Assembly (NCBI GenBank): GCA_910574285.1
Contig: CAJTAL010000022.1
Span: forward strand, 1 to 64,000
Direction of reading: 5' to 3'
Length of the DNA stretch: 64,000 nucleotides
From: Lachnospiraceae bacterium
Lineage (GTDB): Bacteria; Bacillota; Clostridia; Lachnospirales; Lachnospiraceae
Both the position numbers and the translations under genes were made by a program. The notes below the pieces were generated by a model. The model searched no databases. It saw nothing but the letters and a program-made list of their open reading frames with translations, and was not told the origin of the DNA. Of the stretch, positions 51,770 to 60,479 are shown in pieces. Within the stretch, counting starts at the first letter, position 1; the number at the start of each line of letters is the position of its first letter.

Positions 51770-52831
51770 ATGGAACGTCAAAACAATGATAGAAACTATA
51801 GCAGAAGGAACCGACAGAAATCAAGGACGCGAAAAAAGATTCGTTACGGTTCCGTGTGTGATGCTCTCTGCCTACTTATAGCAGTTGCCATCTTTGGTGC
51901 CGTGGATTTGCTAAAAGGCAGTGGAAACCCTCCCCATCCGATAACAAGGCTGGAAACGGCAACAAAGGTTTTTTCCAAGAGGATCGCAGTCAGAAGGAAA
52001 CAATTTCTCCTGCTCCTGCCCCCGCCGGTTCCGTTGATTCAATTTCTGCGGATGTTGTAGCGAAAAATGTCGTTGTAATGAATGCGGATGCCAATACCTT
52101 GCTGTATCAAAAAAAACAGCACAGATAAAATTGCGCTCGCCAGCACAGCTAAACTGATTACGGCATTGACGGTACTTGACTACTGTCCCACAGATGATGA
52201 AATGACTGTAGGCACTGAAATAGAGCAGATGCATGAGGACTCGTCCAGAGCATGGCTCAACCAAGGCGATATCCTGACAACAAGGCAGCTCCTGGTCGCC
52301 CTTCTGCTCCCCTCCGGCAATGACACCGCTTATACACTGGCGGTCAATGCTGGGAAGAAAATTGCTGGAGACAGTAATCTGACAAATGCGCAGTCCATTG
52401 ATACATTTATGGACAAGGTAAATGAAAAGACCCGGATGCTTGGTCTTGAAAATTCAAACTTTTTAGTCCCGGATGGGCATGACACCGAAGGACAGTACAC
52501 AACGGCCTACGATCTTGTCATCATTGTGAAAGCGTGTTTGGATGACCCCTACATTTCGGAAATTGTTTCAAGCTACACATCCTACCCCAAATGGGTCGGT
52601 GGCAGAGAGGTTACATACAATAATTCCAACGAGCCGCTCAATCCCAACAGCCAATATTATTACCCCGAAGTCATTGGTCTAAAGACAGAAGCCAGCACTT
52701 TGGCGGGTAACTGCTTAGTTTCTGCAGCAGTCATTAATGGGGAAACTTATATTTGTGTAATGATGGACTCCACAGCGGATGACAGATTTACTGATAGCAT
52801 TACAATTTATGATAAAATCAAAGCTCATTAA
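51770..52831 (+). pseudogene. D-alanyl-D-alanine carboxypeptidase gene with two frameshifts
   Basis: The first frame (from 51770) encodes a basic N-terminus and one membrane span (LCLLIAVAIFGAVDLL). The coding signal then moves to another frame near 51930 (in CCCTCCCC) and back near 52111 (in a run of eight A). Joined, they give a peptidase S11 protein with SxxK in LASTAKLITAL, SGN in PSGNDTAY and KTEAS. The frames are consistent with a one-base loss and a one-base gain. The catalytic part alone (from 52082) lacks a membrane anchor. It is probably inactive unless these are sequencing errors. Confidence 0.85.
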
Positions 52832-53207
52832 TTTTTCATGTCTTTTGTGTGCTCAATAGAAAATCCAGCAAAAAGTTATGAAGCCATATACATAGATCTT
52901 TTCTTAAGAAGCGAGCACACCGAATTAAAATAGGTAATCTTAATAACGCAAGGCAAGCCCATAAAAATGACTTTGTTCTTGCCAAGAGAGGGTCAGTCTG
53001 CCTTGTACGGATTGGCCCTCTCCTGGCTTTTGTGGAGGTAAGAGTATGCGCAGACATTAATCGAAAATCCTATACAATCCTGCCCCAAGAAGAAATTTTA
53101 TATTTTTTCAGAAAACTTTCCGGTTTTGCACCCTGAGATGTGTTCTGGTTATGTGAGGAGGCGAAAAAAACCAACCAGCTCAATTCTGCAAAAAGGAGGG
53201 ATGTGTC
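52832..53207. other. Intergenic gap before the phage-like module
   Basis: This 376-bp gap holds an imperfect hairpin (GAGAGGGTCA near 52985 with TGGCCCTCTC near 53013). No convincing gene is seen; a 24-codon frame at about 52968 lacks support. It probably contains the junction between the mosaic region and the phage-like module. Confidence 0.5.
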
Positions 53208-53636
53208 ATGGGAGTTCCCTCTGATAACCGTGAAAAGCGTATGGTCGCCATGTTTGACTCGTTCAGCAAGACGGTGGCTCGCAATTTCAGCAGAAACTTA
53301 AAAAGGGCGAAGGAAAACCGGGACAAACACTTTTCAGAAGAACCGATAGACTATATTCTTGAACTTTTAAGCCACGAGGACAGGTATCCGTCCGACTATT
53401 TTGTGCTTTTTGCAGATGGGTTATCCTGCGTGGTCTACAGTGAAACTTTATATAAAGCACTCCTTTCCCTGCCGGAAAAACAGCAGAAGGTATTGTTGCT
53501 TGACTTCTGGTATGATTTGACGGATGAGGAAATTGCAAAAAGAATGGAGGTGACGGTACGCACTGTCTATAATTATAGGCAGCGCGCCTTTCAGGCAATC
53601 AGAATATTTTATGAGCGGGGAAGCTCAGAGACATGA
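53208..53636 (+). CDS. Sigma-70-like factor of a mobile element
   Basis: This 142-residue protein resembles the small sigma-like proteins of Tn916-type and related elements. The C-terminal region is a sigma region 4 helix-turn-helix (LYKALLSLPEKQQKVLLLDFWYDLTDEEIAKRMEVTVRTVYNYRQRA), and the N-terminal region 2 is much reduced. AAAGGAGGG precedes the ATG. It overlaps the next gene by 26 bases. It may direct transcription of the element's genes. Confidence 0.82.
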   Translation: MGVPSDNREKRMVAMFDSFSKTVARNFSRNLKRAKENRDKHFSEEPIDYILELLSHEDRYPSDYFVLFADGLSCVVYSETLYKALLSLPEKQQKVLLLDFWYDLTDEEIAKRMEVTVRTVYNYRQRAFQAIRIFYERGSSET

Positions 53637-53853
53637 ATTGAACTATGACCTAATTAAAAGGGCGGTCCACGGAGATGCAGCGGCATTGGATGAAATACTG
53701 CTGTACTATGATGCTTACATCAATTCGCTGGTGACCTATGAGACGACCGGCAGGAACGGTGAGATATTCCAGCATATTGATGAAGACATGAAAGTCCAGG
53801 TGCAGATGAAGCTGGTGGATGCGATCCAGAAAAAATGGAGGGAATTGATATGA
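53611..53853 (+). CDS. Helix-turn-helix-type conserved element protein
   Basis: This 80-residue protein contains YDLIKRAVHGDAAALDEILLYYDAYINSLV, the pattern of the small HTH-domain proteins that follow sigma-like genes in Tn916-type elements and look like a sigma region 2 fragment. HIDEDMKVQVQMKLVDAI forms a C-terminal helix. It overlaps the upstream sigma-like gene, so the two could together provide split sigma functions; this is inference. Its last bases hold the ribosome site for the next gene. Confidence 0.8.
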   Translation: MSGEAQRHELNYDLIKRAVHGDAAALDEILLYYDAYINSLVTYETTGRNGEIFQHIDEDMKVQVQMKLVDAIQKKWRELI

Positions 53854-54662
53854 TATTGCAGCCAGATCTGTTTTCCTTTGCCTACGTCCCGGACTGGTAC
53901 ATCCAGCTTGACGCACTGGCTGAGATGGCACTGCCGGAGCCGTGGCGCTTTCGGAACCCGATCTATTTAACTAAAAATCCGGATACGCCGATTTTAGAGC
54001 GTTATATCCATGCAATCTTTAAAAAACAGCTAATTGATTACAAAGATGAAAGAAATCCCAGCAAGGCGGCGGAGATGTTCCATATTGAAAACGAACATGC
54101 CTGCTTCCATACGGGCCTTTACACGCCGCGTTACAAAGCAATTTACGCCTGCTTTGGACGGAACAAGAAGAAAGATTCTATGCTGGAATGGTATTTCAGG
54201 GGGTTTGCGGACGAGTTGTCTCACCAGCTCCGGTACATATCGCCGCTTCCGAAGAAGCCCCGCTATTATATGACGCAGAATGGCGTCAACTACAACCCGG
54301 AATGGCCGATCCGAGTCAATGTAGACCACATCCTGGGAGATGAGGAAAATTATTTTCGGTTGCCCGCTGAAATCCGCGATGCACGGAACCTACCGTTGCT
54401 TTTGGAAACGGCAGTAGAGCTGGCGCGACGGAGGGCGGTAGTGGAACCCGGCATTGTGGTTCCACAGGGCTACCAGGGACGGGTGCAGTATCTTCTGCCG
54501 ATCTGTCTGACTGATATGGAGAAGCCTGACCTTGCCATGACACTCACTATTATGGACGGCTACTATTTGGGGAACACATGCCTCACCTTGGAGATGGCGT
54601 ACCTGAACGCACGTCTTTTGGGCAGGCCGGCAGCCCCGTGGCTTACGGCCATTGTTGAGTAA
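53850..54662 (+). CDS. DUF3825 family protein
   Basis: This 270-residue soluble protein matches DUF3825. Conserved-looking segments are WYIQLDALAEMALPEPWRF, ILERYIHAIFKKQ, the central HACFHTGLYTPRYKAIYACF and the C-terminal YLLPICLTDMEKPDLAMTL. It is common in element and phage genomes; the activity is unknown. The ATG at 53850 was chosen because GGAGGGA lies nine bases upstream, inside the preceding gene. An upstream ATG would add five residues. Confidence 0.8.
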   Translation: MILQPDLFSFAYVPDWYIQLDALAEMALPEPWRFRNPIYLTKNPDTPILERYIHAIFKKQLIDYKDERNPSKAAEMFHIENEHACFHTGLYTPRYKAIYACFGRNKKKDSMLEWYFRGFADELSHQLRYISPLPKKPRYYMTQNGVNYNPEWPIRVNVDHILGDEENYFRLPAEIRDARNLPLLLETAVELARRRAVVEPGIVVPQGYQGRVQYLLPICLTDMEKPDLAMTLTIMDGYYLGNTCLTLEMAYLNARLLGRPAAPWLTAIVE

Positions 54663-54727
54663 CCGTGGCGTGACAGGAACACCCACACTCCCATGCCGGA
54701 TAGGCGGCAGTATCAGGAGGAGTGTAT

Positions 54728-54937
54728 ATGATGGTGCGCAGGAAAAAGGAGGAATCGAACCATGACTTAAAAGAAAAGAGAAAAACAGTCTTCTGTCCCA
54801 AGTGCGGGTGGAGACTGATGGACGCAGCCTCGGCTGTAAAGACACAGCTCGTTATCCCAACAAAGGGTCGGTATCCCGATTATTTTATCAAGTGCGGGCA
54901 CTGCGGCGCTGAAATTGGGGTGAAGAAAACTGAATAA
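54728..54937 (+). CDS. Small zinc-ribbon protein
   Basis: This 69-residue protein has a basic N-terminus and two CxxC pairs, VFCPKCGWRL and IKCGHCGAEIG, spaced as a zinc ribbon of the phage/ICE cysteine-rich type. GGAGG lies eight bases before ATG 54728. Roles could be DNA or RNA contact; none is assigned. Confidence 0.7.
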   Translation: MMVRRKKEESNHDLKEKRKTVFCPKCGWRLMDAASAVKTQLVIPTKGRYPDYFIKCGHCGAEIGVKKTE

Positions 54938-55208
54938 GGACATCGATCCGCCCTCTGTTTTTCTATAGGGGCTGACCGGAGATTCCGCCACGGTAATACG
55001 ACACGCTCATAAGGAATGTATATGGGCTGGGGAAACGGATGGCTAAACCGGGACAAGGATCACTCGTTTGTCTGAGCATGATGCACGGAGGGGAGATTTC
55101 ATTCCAAGAAACGGTCAAGCCTCCATGATACCACCTGAAATATGGCGGAGATGACATTGAGCCTGGCAAGCGGCACTTTTTGTGCTGCTTGCCAGGCTCT
55201 TTTTTTTG
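54938..55208 (+). other. Unexplained leader-like region ending in a strong terminator
   Basis: From 54938 no convincing gene is seen, but the sequence is not AT-rich like an ordinary gap. It has several complementary or repeated-looking blocks (GGGGCTGACCGGAGATTCC, GCTGGGGAAACGGATGGCTAA, ACCGGGACAAGG). It ends with a stem at 55159-55199 (GAGCCTGGCAAG) and a run of eight or more T to 55208. The next gene starts 55 bp later. It could be a structured RNA or attenuator; no known family was recognised. Confidence 0.5.
55159..55208 (+). terminator. Rho-independent terminator
   Basis: Left arm GAGCCTGGCAAGCGGCAC (55159-55176) pairs with the complementary arm ending at 55199 around TTTTT, followed by an 8-9 T run. 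Confidence 0.93.
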
Positions 55209-55262
55209 TTTCCGGCGGCATGATTAGTGCCACTTGCCGGGCTCCGAAAGGAGAACGGCAAA

Positions 55263-55658
55263 ATGAAAATCAAGTATGAATTTGCAACAGGCGGTGTAAC
55301 TGAAATCGAAGTGGAGGATTCCATCGGGGAAATCATCCTGGAATCCAGGAGGCTCGAATCCAATGGCGACCGCAAGGAACGGTACCATTGCTATTCTTTC
55401 GACGCCTTGCAGTATGGCGATAAGGACAAATTTGCCCCGGCCACGGATGAAACACCGGACATGGCGGAGGAACGCAGGGAGGCAGACAAGCATCTGTGGG
55501 ATGCGTTTGGGAAGCTGTCGGAGGTGCAACAGAGGCGGATGTTGATGCTTGCCGCCGGGATGTCCATGCACCAGATAGCGGAAAAGGAAGGTGTTAATTA
55601 TAGAGCGGTATATGATTCCATCGCTGCGGCCAGGAAAAAATTTCTGAAATATTTTTGA
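55263..55658 (+). CDS. Sigma region 4-like phage protein
   Basis: This 131-residue protein starts MKIKYEFATGG with AAAGGAGAAC upstream. The N-terminal half is beta-rich; the C-terminal half has AFGKLSEVQQRRMLMLAAGMSMHQIAEKEGVNYRAVYDSIAAARKKF, a sigma region 4-type helix-turn-helix. Such proteins act as late or early transcription factors in Clostridia prophages and elements. It is the second sigma-like protein in this module. A terminator precedes it. Confidence 0.8.
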   Translation: MKIKYEFATGGVTEIEVEDSIGEIILESRRLESNGDRKERYHCYSFDALQYGDKDKFAPATDETPDMAEERREADKHLWDAFGKLSEVQQRRMLMLAAGMSMHQIAEKEGVNYRAVYDSIAAARKKFLKYF

Positions 55659-55740
55659 AAATCACCTCATCAAAACACCTTTGAAATCTCCGTAGATATG
55701 GAAGGCGAAAATACCGCCTCCCGGAAAAGAGGTGAGAACA

Positions 55741-55980
55741 ATGGCATTGAAACACAGAGTCAGCATCAACATCACCGGTGCAGGCGGACAGGGCAAGAAC
55801 ATCATAGCCGGTGCGGAGCGTAGACTTCCGTCCAGGCTTTTGAGATTTCTTTTCGGGGGCTTTACGCAGGTCTACCTCCTCTCCCCTGGGCAGTCGGTGG
55901 AATCCGTGGAAATCCATGAAATAGAGGAAGGAGGTACAGGGCATGGGAAAAATGAGCGAGCTGGCAGCACAGTTGTCTGA
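55741..55980 (+). CDS. Small phage-module protein of unknown function
   Basis: This 79-residue protein starts at ATG 55741 with GAGGTGAG upstream. Sequence MALKHRVSINITGAGGQGKN, then a basic segment RRLPSRLLRFLFGGFTQVYLLSPGQSVE. No catalytic motif is seen despite the GAGGQGK stretch, which is not a proper Walker A. It overlaps the next gene by 38 bases. It is typical of short conserved genes upstream of DUF2800 in Clostridia phages. Confidence 0.65.
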   Translation: MALKHRVSINITGAGGQGKNIIAGAERRLPSRLLRFLFGGFTQVYLLSPGQSVESVEIHEIEEGGTGHGKNERAGSTVV

Positions 55981-56305
55981 ATTGAAACGCTGCGGCGAAA
56001 TCCTCATCGGCATTTCAGATTCGCTGGCGGATCTATTCAGCGGCGAGCCGGAAGAGAAGAAAACTGTGGACAGAACGTCTGCAAAAAAGGAAACAGAGAA
56101 AAAGGCCGCGAAGGACACGACAAAAGCAGAGCCGGAGGTGAAAGTGCCAACGCTGGAGGAAATCCGTGCGGTGCTGGCGGAGAAATCCCGTGCCGGGCAT
56201 ACGGCAAAGGTCAAGGAGTTGCTTGAGAAGCACGGTGCGCCGAAGCTGTCCGGCATTGATCCGGCGGAGTATCCGGCACTCCTTGCAGAAGTGGAGGTGC
56301 TGTGA
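55943..56305 (+). CDS. Phage-module protein with lysine/glutamate-rich linker
   Basis: This 120-residue protein has an N-terminal helix (SELAAQLSELKRCGEILIGISDSLADLF), a charged low-complexity middle (EKKTVDRTSAKKETEKKAAK) and a C-terminal helical hairpin (LEEIRAVLAEKSRAGHTAKV, then KELLEKHGAPKLSGIDP). The last part resembles a SAP/rho-N-like nucleic-acid-binding fold. AGGAGGTACAG precedes the ATG. It overlaps the DUF2800 gene start. The function is probably linked to DNA processing. Confidence 0.72.
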   Translation: MGKMSELAAQLSELKRCGEILIGISDSLADLFSGEPEEKKTVDRTSAKKETEKKAAKDTTKAEPEVKVPTLEEIRAVLAEKSRAGHTAKVKELLEKHGAPKLSGIDPAEYPALLAEVEVL

Positions 56306-57432
56306 TGGTTGGACACGCTTTATTGTCGGCATCTTCCAGCCGCCGATGGCTGAACTGCCCGCCGTCCGCAAGGCTGTGCGAGAATTATGAGGACAAGAGC
56401 AGCGAGTATGCCCAGGAAGGCACAGACGCACACAGCCTGTGTGAACACAAATTAAAATCGATGCTTGGGATGGAATCCGCCAACCCGACCGAGGGGCTGT
56501 CTTTCTACAGTGAAGAGATGGAGCAGTGCGCCTGCGACTATGCCGCCTATGTGATGGAGCTTGTGGCGGAGGCAAAGAAGATATGCAAAGACCCGGTCGT
56601 GCTGATCGAGCAGCGGCTGGACTTCTCCCGGTTTGTGCAGGAAGGCTTCGGCACCGGAGACTGCGTGATCATTGCGGACGGGACATTGTACATTGTGGAT
56701 TATAAGCACGGCAAGGGCGTGGAAGTCTCCGCTGTGGACAATCCGCAGATGATGCTGTATGCCCTGGGCGCGTTGGAACTTTTTGACGGCATCTATGACA
56801 TCGACACTGTGCAGATGGCAATCTTCCAGCCGCGAAGGGACAATGTCAGCGTGTGCGTCATGGCAAAGGATGACCTCCTTTCGTGGGCGAATGGTGAGCT
56901 GGCAGAGAAAGCAAAGCTGGCCTATGACGGCGAAGGCAAATTTGCCTGCGGCGACTGGTGCCGGTTCTGCAAGGCGAAAGCCGCCTGCAGGAAGCGCGCC
57001 GAGTACAACCTGGAGATGGCGAAATATGATTTTGCCATGCCCGCCACGCTGGAGGATGCGGAAATCGTCGCCATCCTTGCCAGGGCGGATGAACTGTCTG
57101 TCTGGGCAGCGGACGTGAAGGAATTTGCATTGCAGCAGGCGCTAAGCGGCATAAAGTACGACGGGTACAAGGTGGTGGAAGGCCGTTCCAACCGCAGATA
57201 TACCGATGAGGCCGCCGTAGCGGATGCAGTCAAAAAAGCGGGCTTCAATCCCTACGAGGAGAAGCTGCTGGGTATTACCGCCATGACGGCGGCGCTCGGT
57301 AAGAAGAGGTTTGCGGACATCATCGAGAAAGCGGGACTGACCGAGAAACCCCAGGGAAAGCCGGCACTTGTGCCGGAGTCGGACAAGCGCCCACCGATGC
57401 ACACCGCACAAGAAGATTTCAAGGAAAATTAA
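56305..57432 (+). CDS. DUF2800 Cas4/RecB-like nuclease
   Basis: This 375-residue protein has a PD-(D/E)XK nuclease core: FGTGDCVIIADGTLYIVDYKHGKG holds the GxxD and DxK residues, and the N-terminal SSSRRWLNCPPSARL and GTDAHSLCEHKL are typical of DUF2800. Cysteines in CGDWCRFCKAKAACRKRAEY with the N-terminal C suggest a Cas4-like iron-sulfur cluster. It is likely the element's recombination exonuclease, working with the DUF2815 protein. ATG 56305 is chosen; GTG 56302 is possible. GGAGGTGCTG lies upstream. Confidence 0.88.
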   Translation: MVGHALLSASSSRRWLNCPPSARLCENYEDKSSEYAQEGTDAHSLCEHKLKSMLGMESANPTEGLSFYSEEMEQCACDYAAYVMELVAEAKKICKDPVVLIEQRLDFSRFVQEGFGTGDCVIIADGTLYIVDYKHGKGVEVSAVDNPQMMLYALGALELFDGIYDIDTVQMAIFQPRRDNVSVCVMAKDDLLSWANGELAEKAKLAYDGEGKFACGDWCRFCKAKAACRKRAEYNLEMAKYDFAMPATLEDAEIVAILARADELSVWAADVKEFALQQALSGIKYDGYKVVEGRSNRRYTDEAAVADAVKKAGFNPYEEKLLGITAMTAALGKKRFADIIEKAGLTEKPQGKPALVPESDKRPPMHTAQEDFKEN

Positions 57433-57445
57433 GGAGGCAAATCAT

Positions 57446-58012
57446 ATGGCAAACAATGTAAATAATCCGACAAAGGTAATCACCGGTCCGGACACCCGGT
57501 GGAGTTATTGCAACGCATGGGAACCGAAAGCAATCAACGGCGGTGAGCCGAAGTATTCTGTTTCGCTCATCATCCCCAAGTCGGACAAAAAGACAATCGC
57601 AAAGATTAAGGCGGCGATTGAGGCTGCATATCGCGAGGGCGAGGCAAAACTGAAGGGTAACGGCAGGAGCGTCCCTGCCCTCTCTGTTCTGAAGACGCCG
57701 TTACGTGACGGTGACACGGAGCGCCCGGACGATGAGGCATACGCAAACGCTTATTTCGTCAATGCAAACAGCACCACAGCACCGGGAATCGTGGATGCGG
57801 ACAGACAGCCGATTCTGGAACGCTCCGAGGTCTACAGCGGCGTGTATGGAAGGGCAAGCATCAATTTCTATGCTTTCAACAGCAACGGCAACAAAGGCAT
57901 CGCCTGTGGGCTGAACAACCTGCAGAAAATCCGTGACGGCGAGCCCTTGGGCGGCAAGTCCCGTGCGGAGGATGACTTTGCGGATGAGGATGACGAGGAT
58001 TTCCTGTCCTGA
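57446..58012 (+). CDS. DUF2815 family single-strand DNA-binding protein
   Basis: This 188-residue protein starts MANNVNNPTKVITGPDTRWSY with AAGGAGGCAA upstream. It matches DUF2815, which adopts an OB-like fold related to phage single-stranded DNA-binding proteins. The C-terminus is acidic (DDFADEDDEDFLS), as in SSB tails that recruit partners. It lies between the nuclease and the polymerase, fitting a replication/recombination role. Confidence 0.86.
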   Translation: MANNVNNPTKVITGPDTRWSYCNAWEPKAINGGEPKYSVSLIIPKSDKKTIAKIKAAIEAAYREGEAKLKGNGRSVPALSVLKTPLRDGDTERPDDEAYANAYFVNANSTTAPGIVDADRQPILERSEVYSGVYGRASINFYAFNSNGNKGIACGLNNLQKIRDGEPLGGKSRAEDDFADEDDEDFLS

Positions 58013-58106
58013 TCTGAATAAGTAGTGACTGCAGAGGGCGGTGGGGATACGTTCCATTGTGTGCGTTTCCCTGTCGCCCAAAGGTCAGTGAAAGGATGGT
58101 GAAGGA

Positions 58107-60035
58107 ATGAAAACCTTGTCGATTGATATTGAGACATTTTCTGATGTGGATTTATCCAAATGTGGAGTTTATAAATATGCATCCTCCCCTACTTTTGAAG
58201 TCCTGCTGTTCGGCTATTCGATGGACGGTGGTAAAGTGAAGGTAGTGGACTTGGCCTGTGGGGAGAACATCCCTGCGGATGTTCTGGCGGCGCTCTCTGA
58301 TGAGTCAGTCACGAAATGGGCATTCAACGCCATGTTCGAGCGGGTGTGCCTGTCGCATTATCTTGGGGAATGGCTGGAGCCGGAGGGATGGCACTGTACG
58401 ATGGTATGGTCTGCCACGCTGGGGCTTCCGCTTTCGCTGGAGAATGCGGGTACAGTGCTGGGGCTGGAAAAACAGAAGCTGACGGAAGGCAAAGACCTGA
58501 TACGATATTTCTGCGTCCCGTGCAAGCCCACTAAAATAAACGGCGGCAGGATGCGGAATCTGCCGGAACACGACATGGAGAAATGGAGACGGTTCAAAGC
58601 CTATAATCTCCGTGATGTGGAGGCGGAGATACAGATACAGCAGAGGCTCTATAAGTTCCCTGTATCAGATGAGGTGTGGGAGCAGTACCACCAGGATCAG
58701 GAGATCAATGACCGGGGCATTGGCGTGGACATGGAAATGGTGGAACAGGCGATCCGGATGGATGCCTTTTCCCATGAGAGACTGTCGGACGCCATGAAGG
58801 AACTGACCGAGCTTGACAACCCCAATTCCGTACAGCAGATGAAGCATTGGCTTGCGGAAAACGGCATGGAGACGGATTCTTTGGATAAAAAGGCGGTGAC
58901 GGCGCTCCTAAAAACCGCGCCGGAGCCTTTGGCGAAGGTGCTGGAGCTTCGGCAGCAGCTCGCCAAGTCCTCTGTGAAGAAATACACAGCTATGAAAAAT
59001 GCAGTCTGCGCAGACGGCCGCGTCCACGGTATGTTTCAATTTTATGGTGCCAATAGGACCGGGCGGTTCAGCGGTCGTCTTGTGCAATTACAAAACTTGC
59101 CCCAGAATCATATTCCAGATTTGGCGGAGGCGCGTGAGCTTGTAAAGTGCGGGGATTTTGATGCGCTGTCCACGCTCTACGATTCCGTGCCAGAGGTGCT
59201 GTCGGAACTGATCCGCACAGCCTTTGTGCCGCAGGATGGCAGGAAATTCATCGTGGCGGACTTTTCCGCTATTGAGGCGAGGGTAATCGCCTGGCTTGCC
59301 GGGGAGCGGTGGCGTATGAAGGTGTTTGAGGAAGGTGGCGATATTTACTGCGCTTCGGCAAGCCAGATGTTCCGTGTGCCTGTCGTGAAGAACGGAGAGA
59401 ATGGGCATCTCCGGCAGAAGGGCAAGATAGCGGAGCTGGCCTTGGGATACGGCGGTTCGGTAGGCGCGTTGAAATCTATGGGTGCGCTGGAGATGGGGCT
59501 TTCCGAGGAGGAACTGCAGCCGCTTGTATCGGCATGGAGGGATTCCAACCCCAATATCACTATGCTCTGGTGGGATGTTGACCGCGCCGTGAAAGAGTGC
59601 GTGAAAAAGAGGCTGCCCATAGAGACACACGGCATCCGCTTCAACTTCCAGAGCGGTATGCTATTCATCACGCTCCCGTCAAAGCGGCAGCTTGCCTATG
59701 TAAAGCCGCAAATCGGGGAGAACATGTTCGGCGGCGAGTCCGTGACCTATATGGGCGTGGGCGGCACGAAGAAATGGGAGCGCCTGGAAAGCTACGGCCC
59801 CAAGTTCGTGGAGAACATCGTCCAAGCGATTGCGCGCGATATTTTATGCTATGCCATGCAGACGCTGCGGTGCTGTTCCATCGTGGCCCATGTGCATGAT
59901 GAGATTATTATCGAAGCCGACCGGAGGATGTCCCTGGAGGAGGTGTGTGAACAGATGGGCAGGACGCCGCCTTGGGCGAAAGGGCTGCTGCTCCGGGCAG
60001 ACGGCTATGAATGTGAGTTCTACAAGAAAGATTAG
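58107..60035 (+). CDS. Phage-type family A DNA polymerase
   Basis: This 642-residue polymerase has an N-terminal 3'-5' exonuclease (LSIDIETFSDVDLSKCGVYKY gives the DxE motif) and the polymerase domain. Motif A is FIVADFSAIEARVIAWLAGE, motif B RQKGKIAELALGYGGS and motif C VAHVHDEIIIEAD. It lacks the 5' nuclease of bacterial Pol I, as usual for phage enzymes. GAAAGGATGGTGAAGG precedes the ATG. It replicates the element with the primase-helicase downstream. Confidence 0.95.
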   Translation: MKTLSIDIETFSDVDLSKCGVYKYASSPTFEVLLFGYSMDGGKVKVVDLACGENIPADVLAALSDESVTKWAFNAMFERVCLSHYLGEWLEPEGWHCTMVWSATLGLPLSLENAGTVLGLEKQKLTEGKDLIRYFCVPCKPTKINGGRMRNLPEHDMEKWRRFKAYNLRDVEAEIQIQQRLYKFPVSDEVWEQYHQDQEINDRGIGVDMEMVEQAIRMDAFSHERLSDAMKELTELDNPNSVQQMKHWLAENGMETDSLDKKAVTALLKTAPEPLAKVLELRQQLAKSSVKKYTAMKNAVCADGRVHGMFQFYGANRTGRFSGRLVQLQNLPQNHIPDLAEARELVKCGDFDALSTLYDSVPEVLSELIRTAFVPQDGRKFIVADFSAIEARVIAWLAGERWRMKVFEEGGDIYCASASQMFRVPVVKNGENGHLRQKGKIAELALGYGGSVGALKSMGALEMGLSEEELQPLVSAWRDSNPNITMLWWDVDRAVKECVKKRLPIETHGIRFNFQSGMLFITLPSKRQLAYVKPQIGENMFGGESVTYMGVGGTKKWERLESYGPKFVENIVQAIARDILCYAMQTLRCCSIVAHVHDEIIIEADRRMSLEEVCEQMGRTPPWAKGLLLRADGYECEFYKKD

Positions 60036-60047
60036 GAGGTGCTGGCT

Positions 60048-60479
60048 TTGGGAATCAGCAGGTTTAACAGTGAGGGATACCATGACCCTACCACATATGA
60101 GGCATTATCGGAAATCAGAAAAGAAGAGCTGGCGGCAAAGCGGACATACCTGCCACTTGTGTATATATGTTCCCCGCTTGCCGGGGATATAGACGGCAAC
60201 ATGGAGAAAGCAAGGCATTACTGCAAATTTGCGGTGCGAAACGGCGCTATCCCGCTCGCTCCGCACCTGCTGTTTCCGCAGTTTCTGGATGATGGGAAGC
60301 CTGCGGAGCGGGCAATCGGGATGTTCATGGGGATGGTGCTGCTTGGGAAATGCGAGCAGCTATGGGTGTTCGGAAACACCATATCCACGGGGATGGCGGC
60401 AGAGATCGAGAAAGCGGAAAAGCGGGATATGCCGATACGCTATTTCACGGAGCAATGTGAGGAGGTAAACAAGGCATGA
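60048..60479 (+). CDS. DUF4406 nucleoside-deoxyribosyltransferase-like protein
   Basis: This 143-residue protein begins at TTG 60048, chosen because AGGAGG (60034-60039) is eight bases away; a GTG nine bases earlier sits on the ribosome site. PLVYICSPLAGDIDGNMEKARHYCKFAV, GAIPLAPHLLFPQFL and LWVFGNTISTGMAAEIEKA match DUF4406, a Rossmann-like relative of nucleoside 2-deoxyribosyltransferases. It may alter nucleotides during element replication. It overlaps the primase gene by four bases. Confidence 0.86.
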   Translation: MGISRFNSEGYHDPTTYEALSEIRKEELAAKRTYLPLVYICSPLAGDIDGNMEKARHYCKFAVRNGAIPLAPHLLFPQFLDDGKPAERAIGMFMGMVLLGKCEQLWVFGNTISTGMAAEIEKAEKRDMPIRYFTEQCEEVNKA

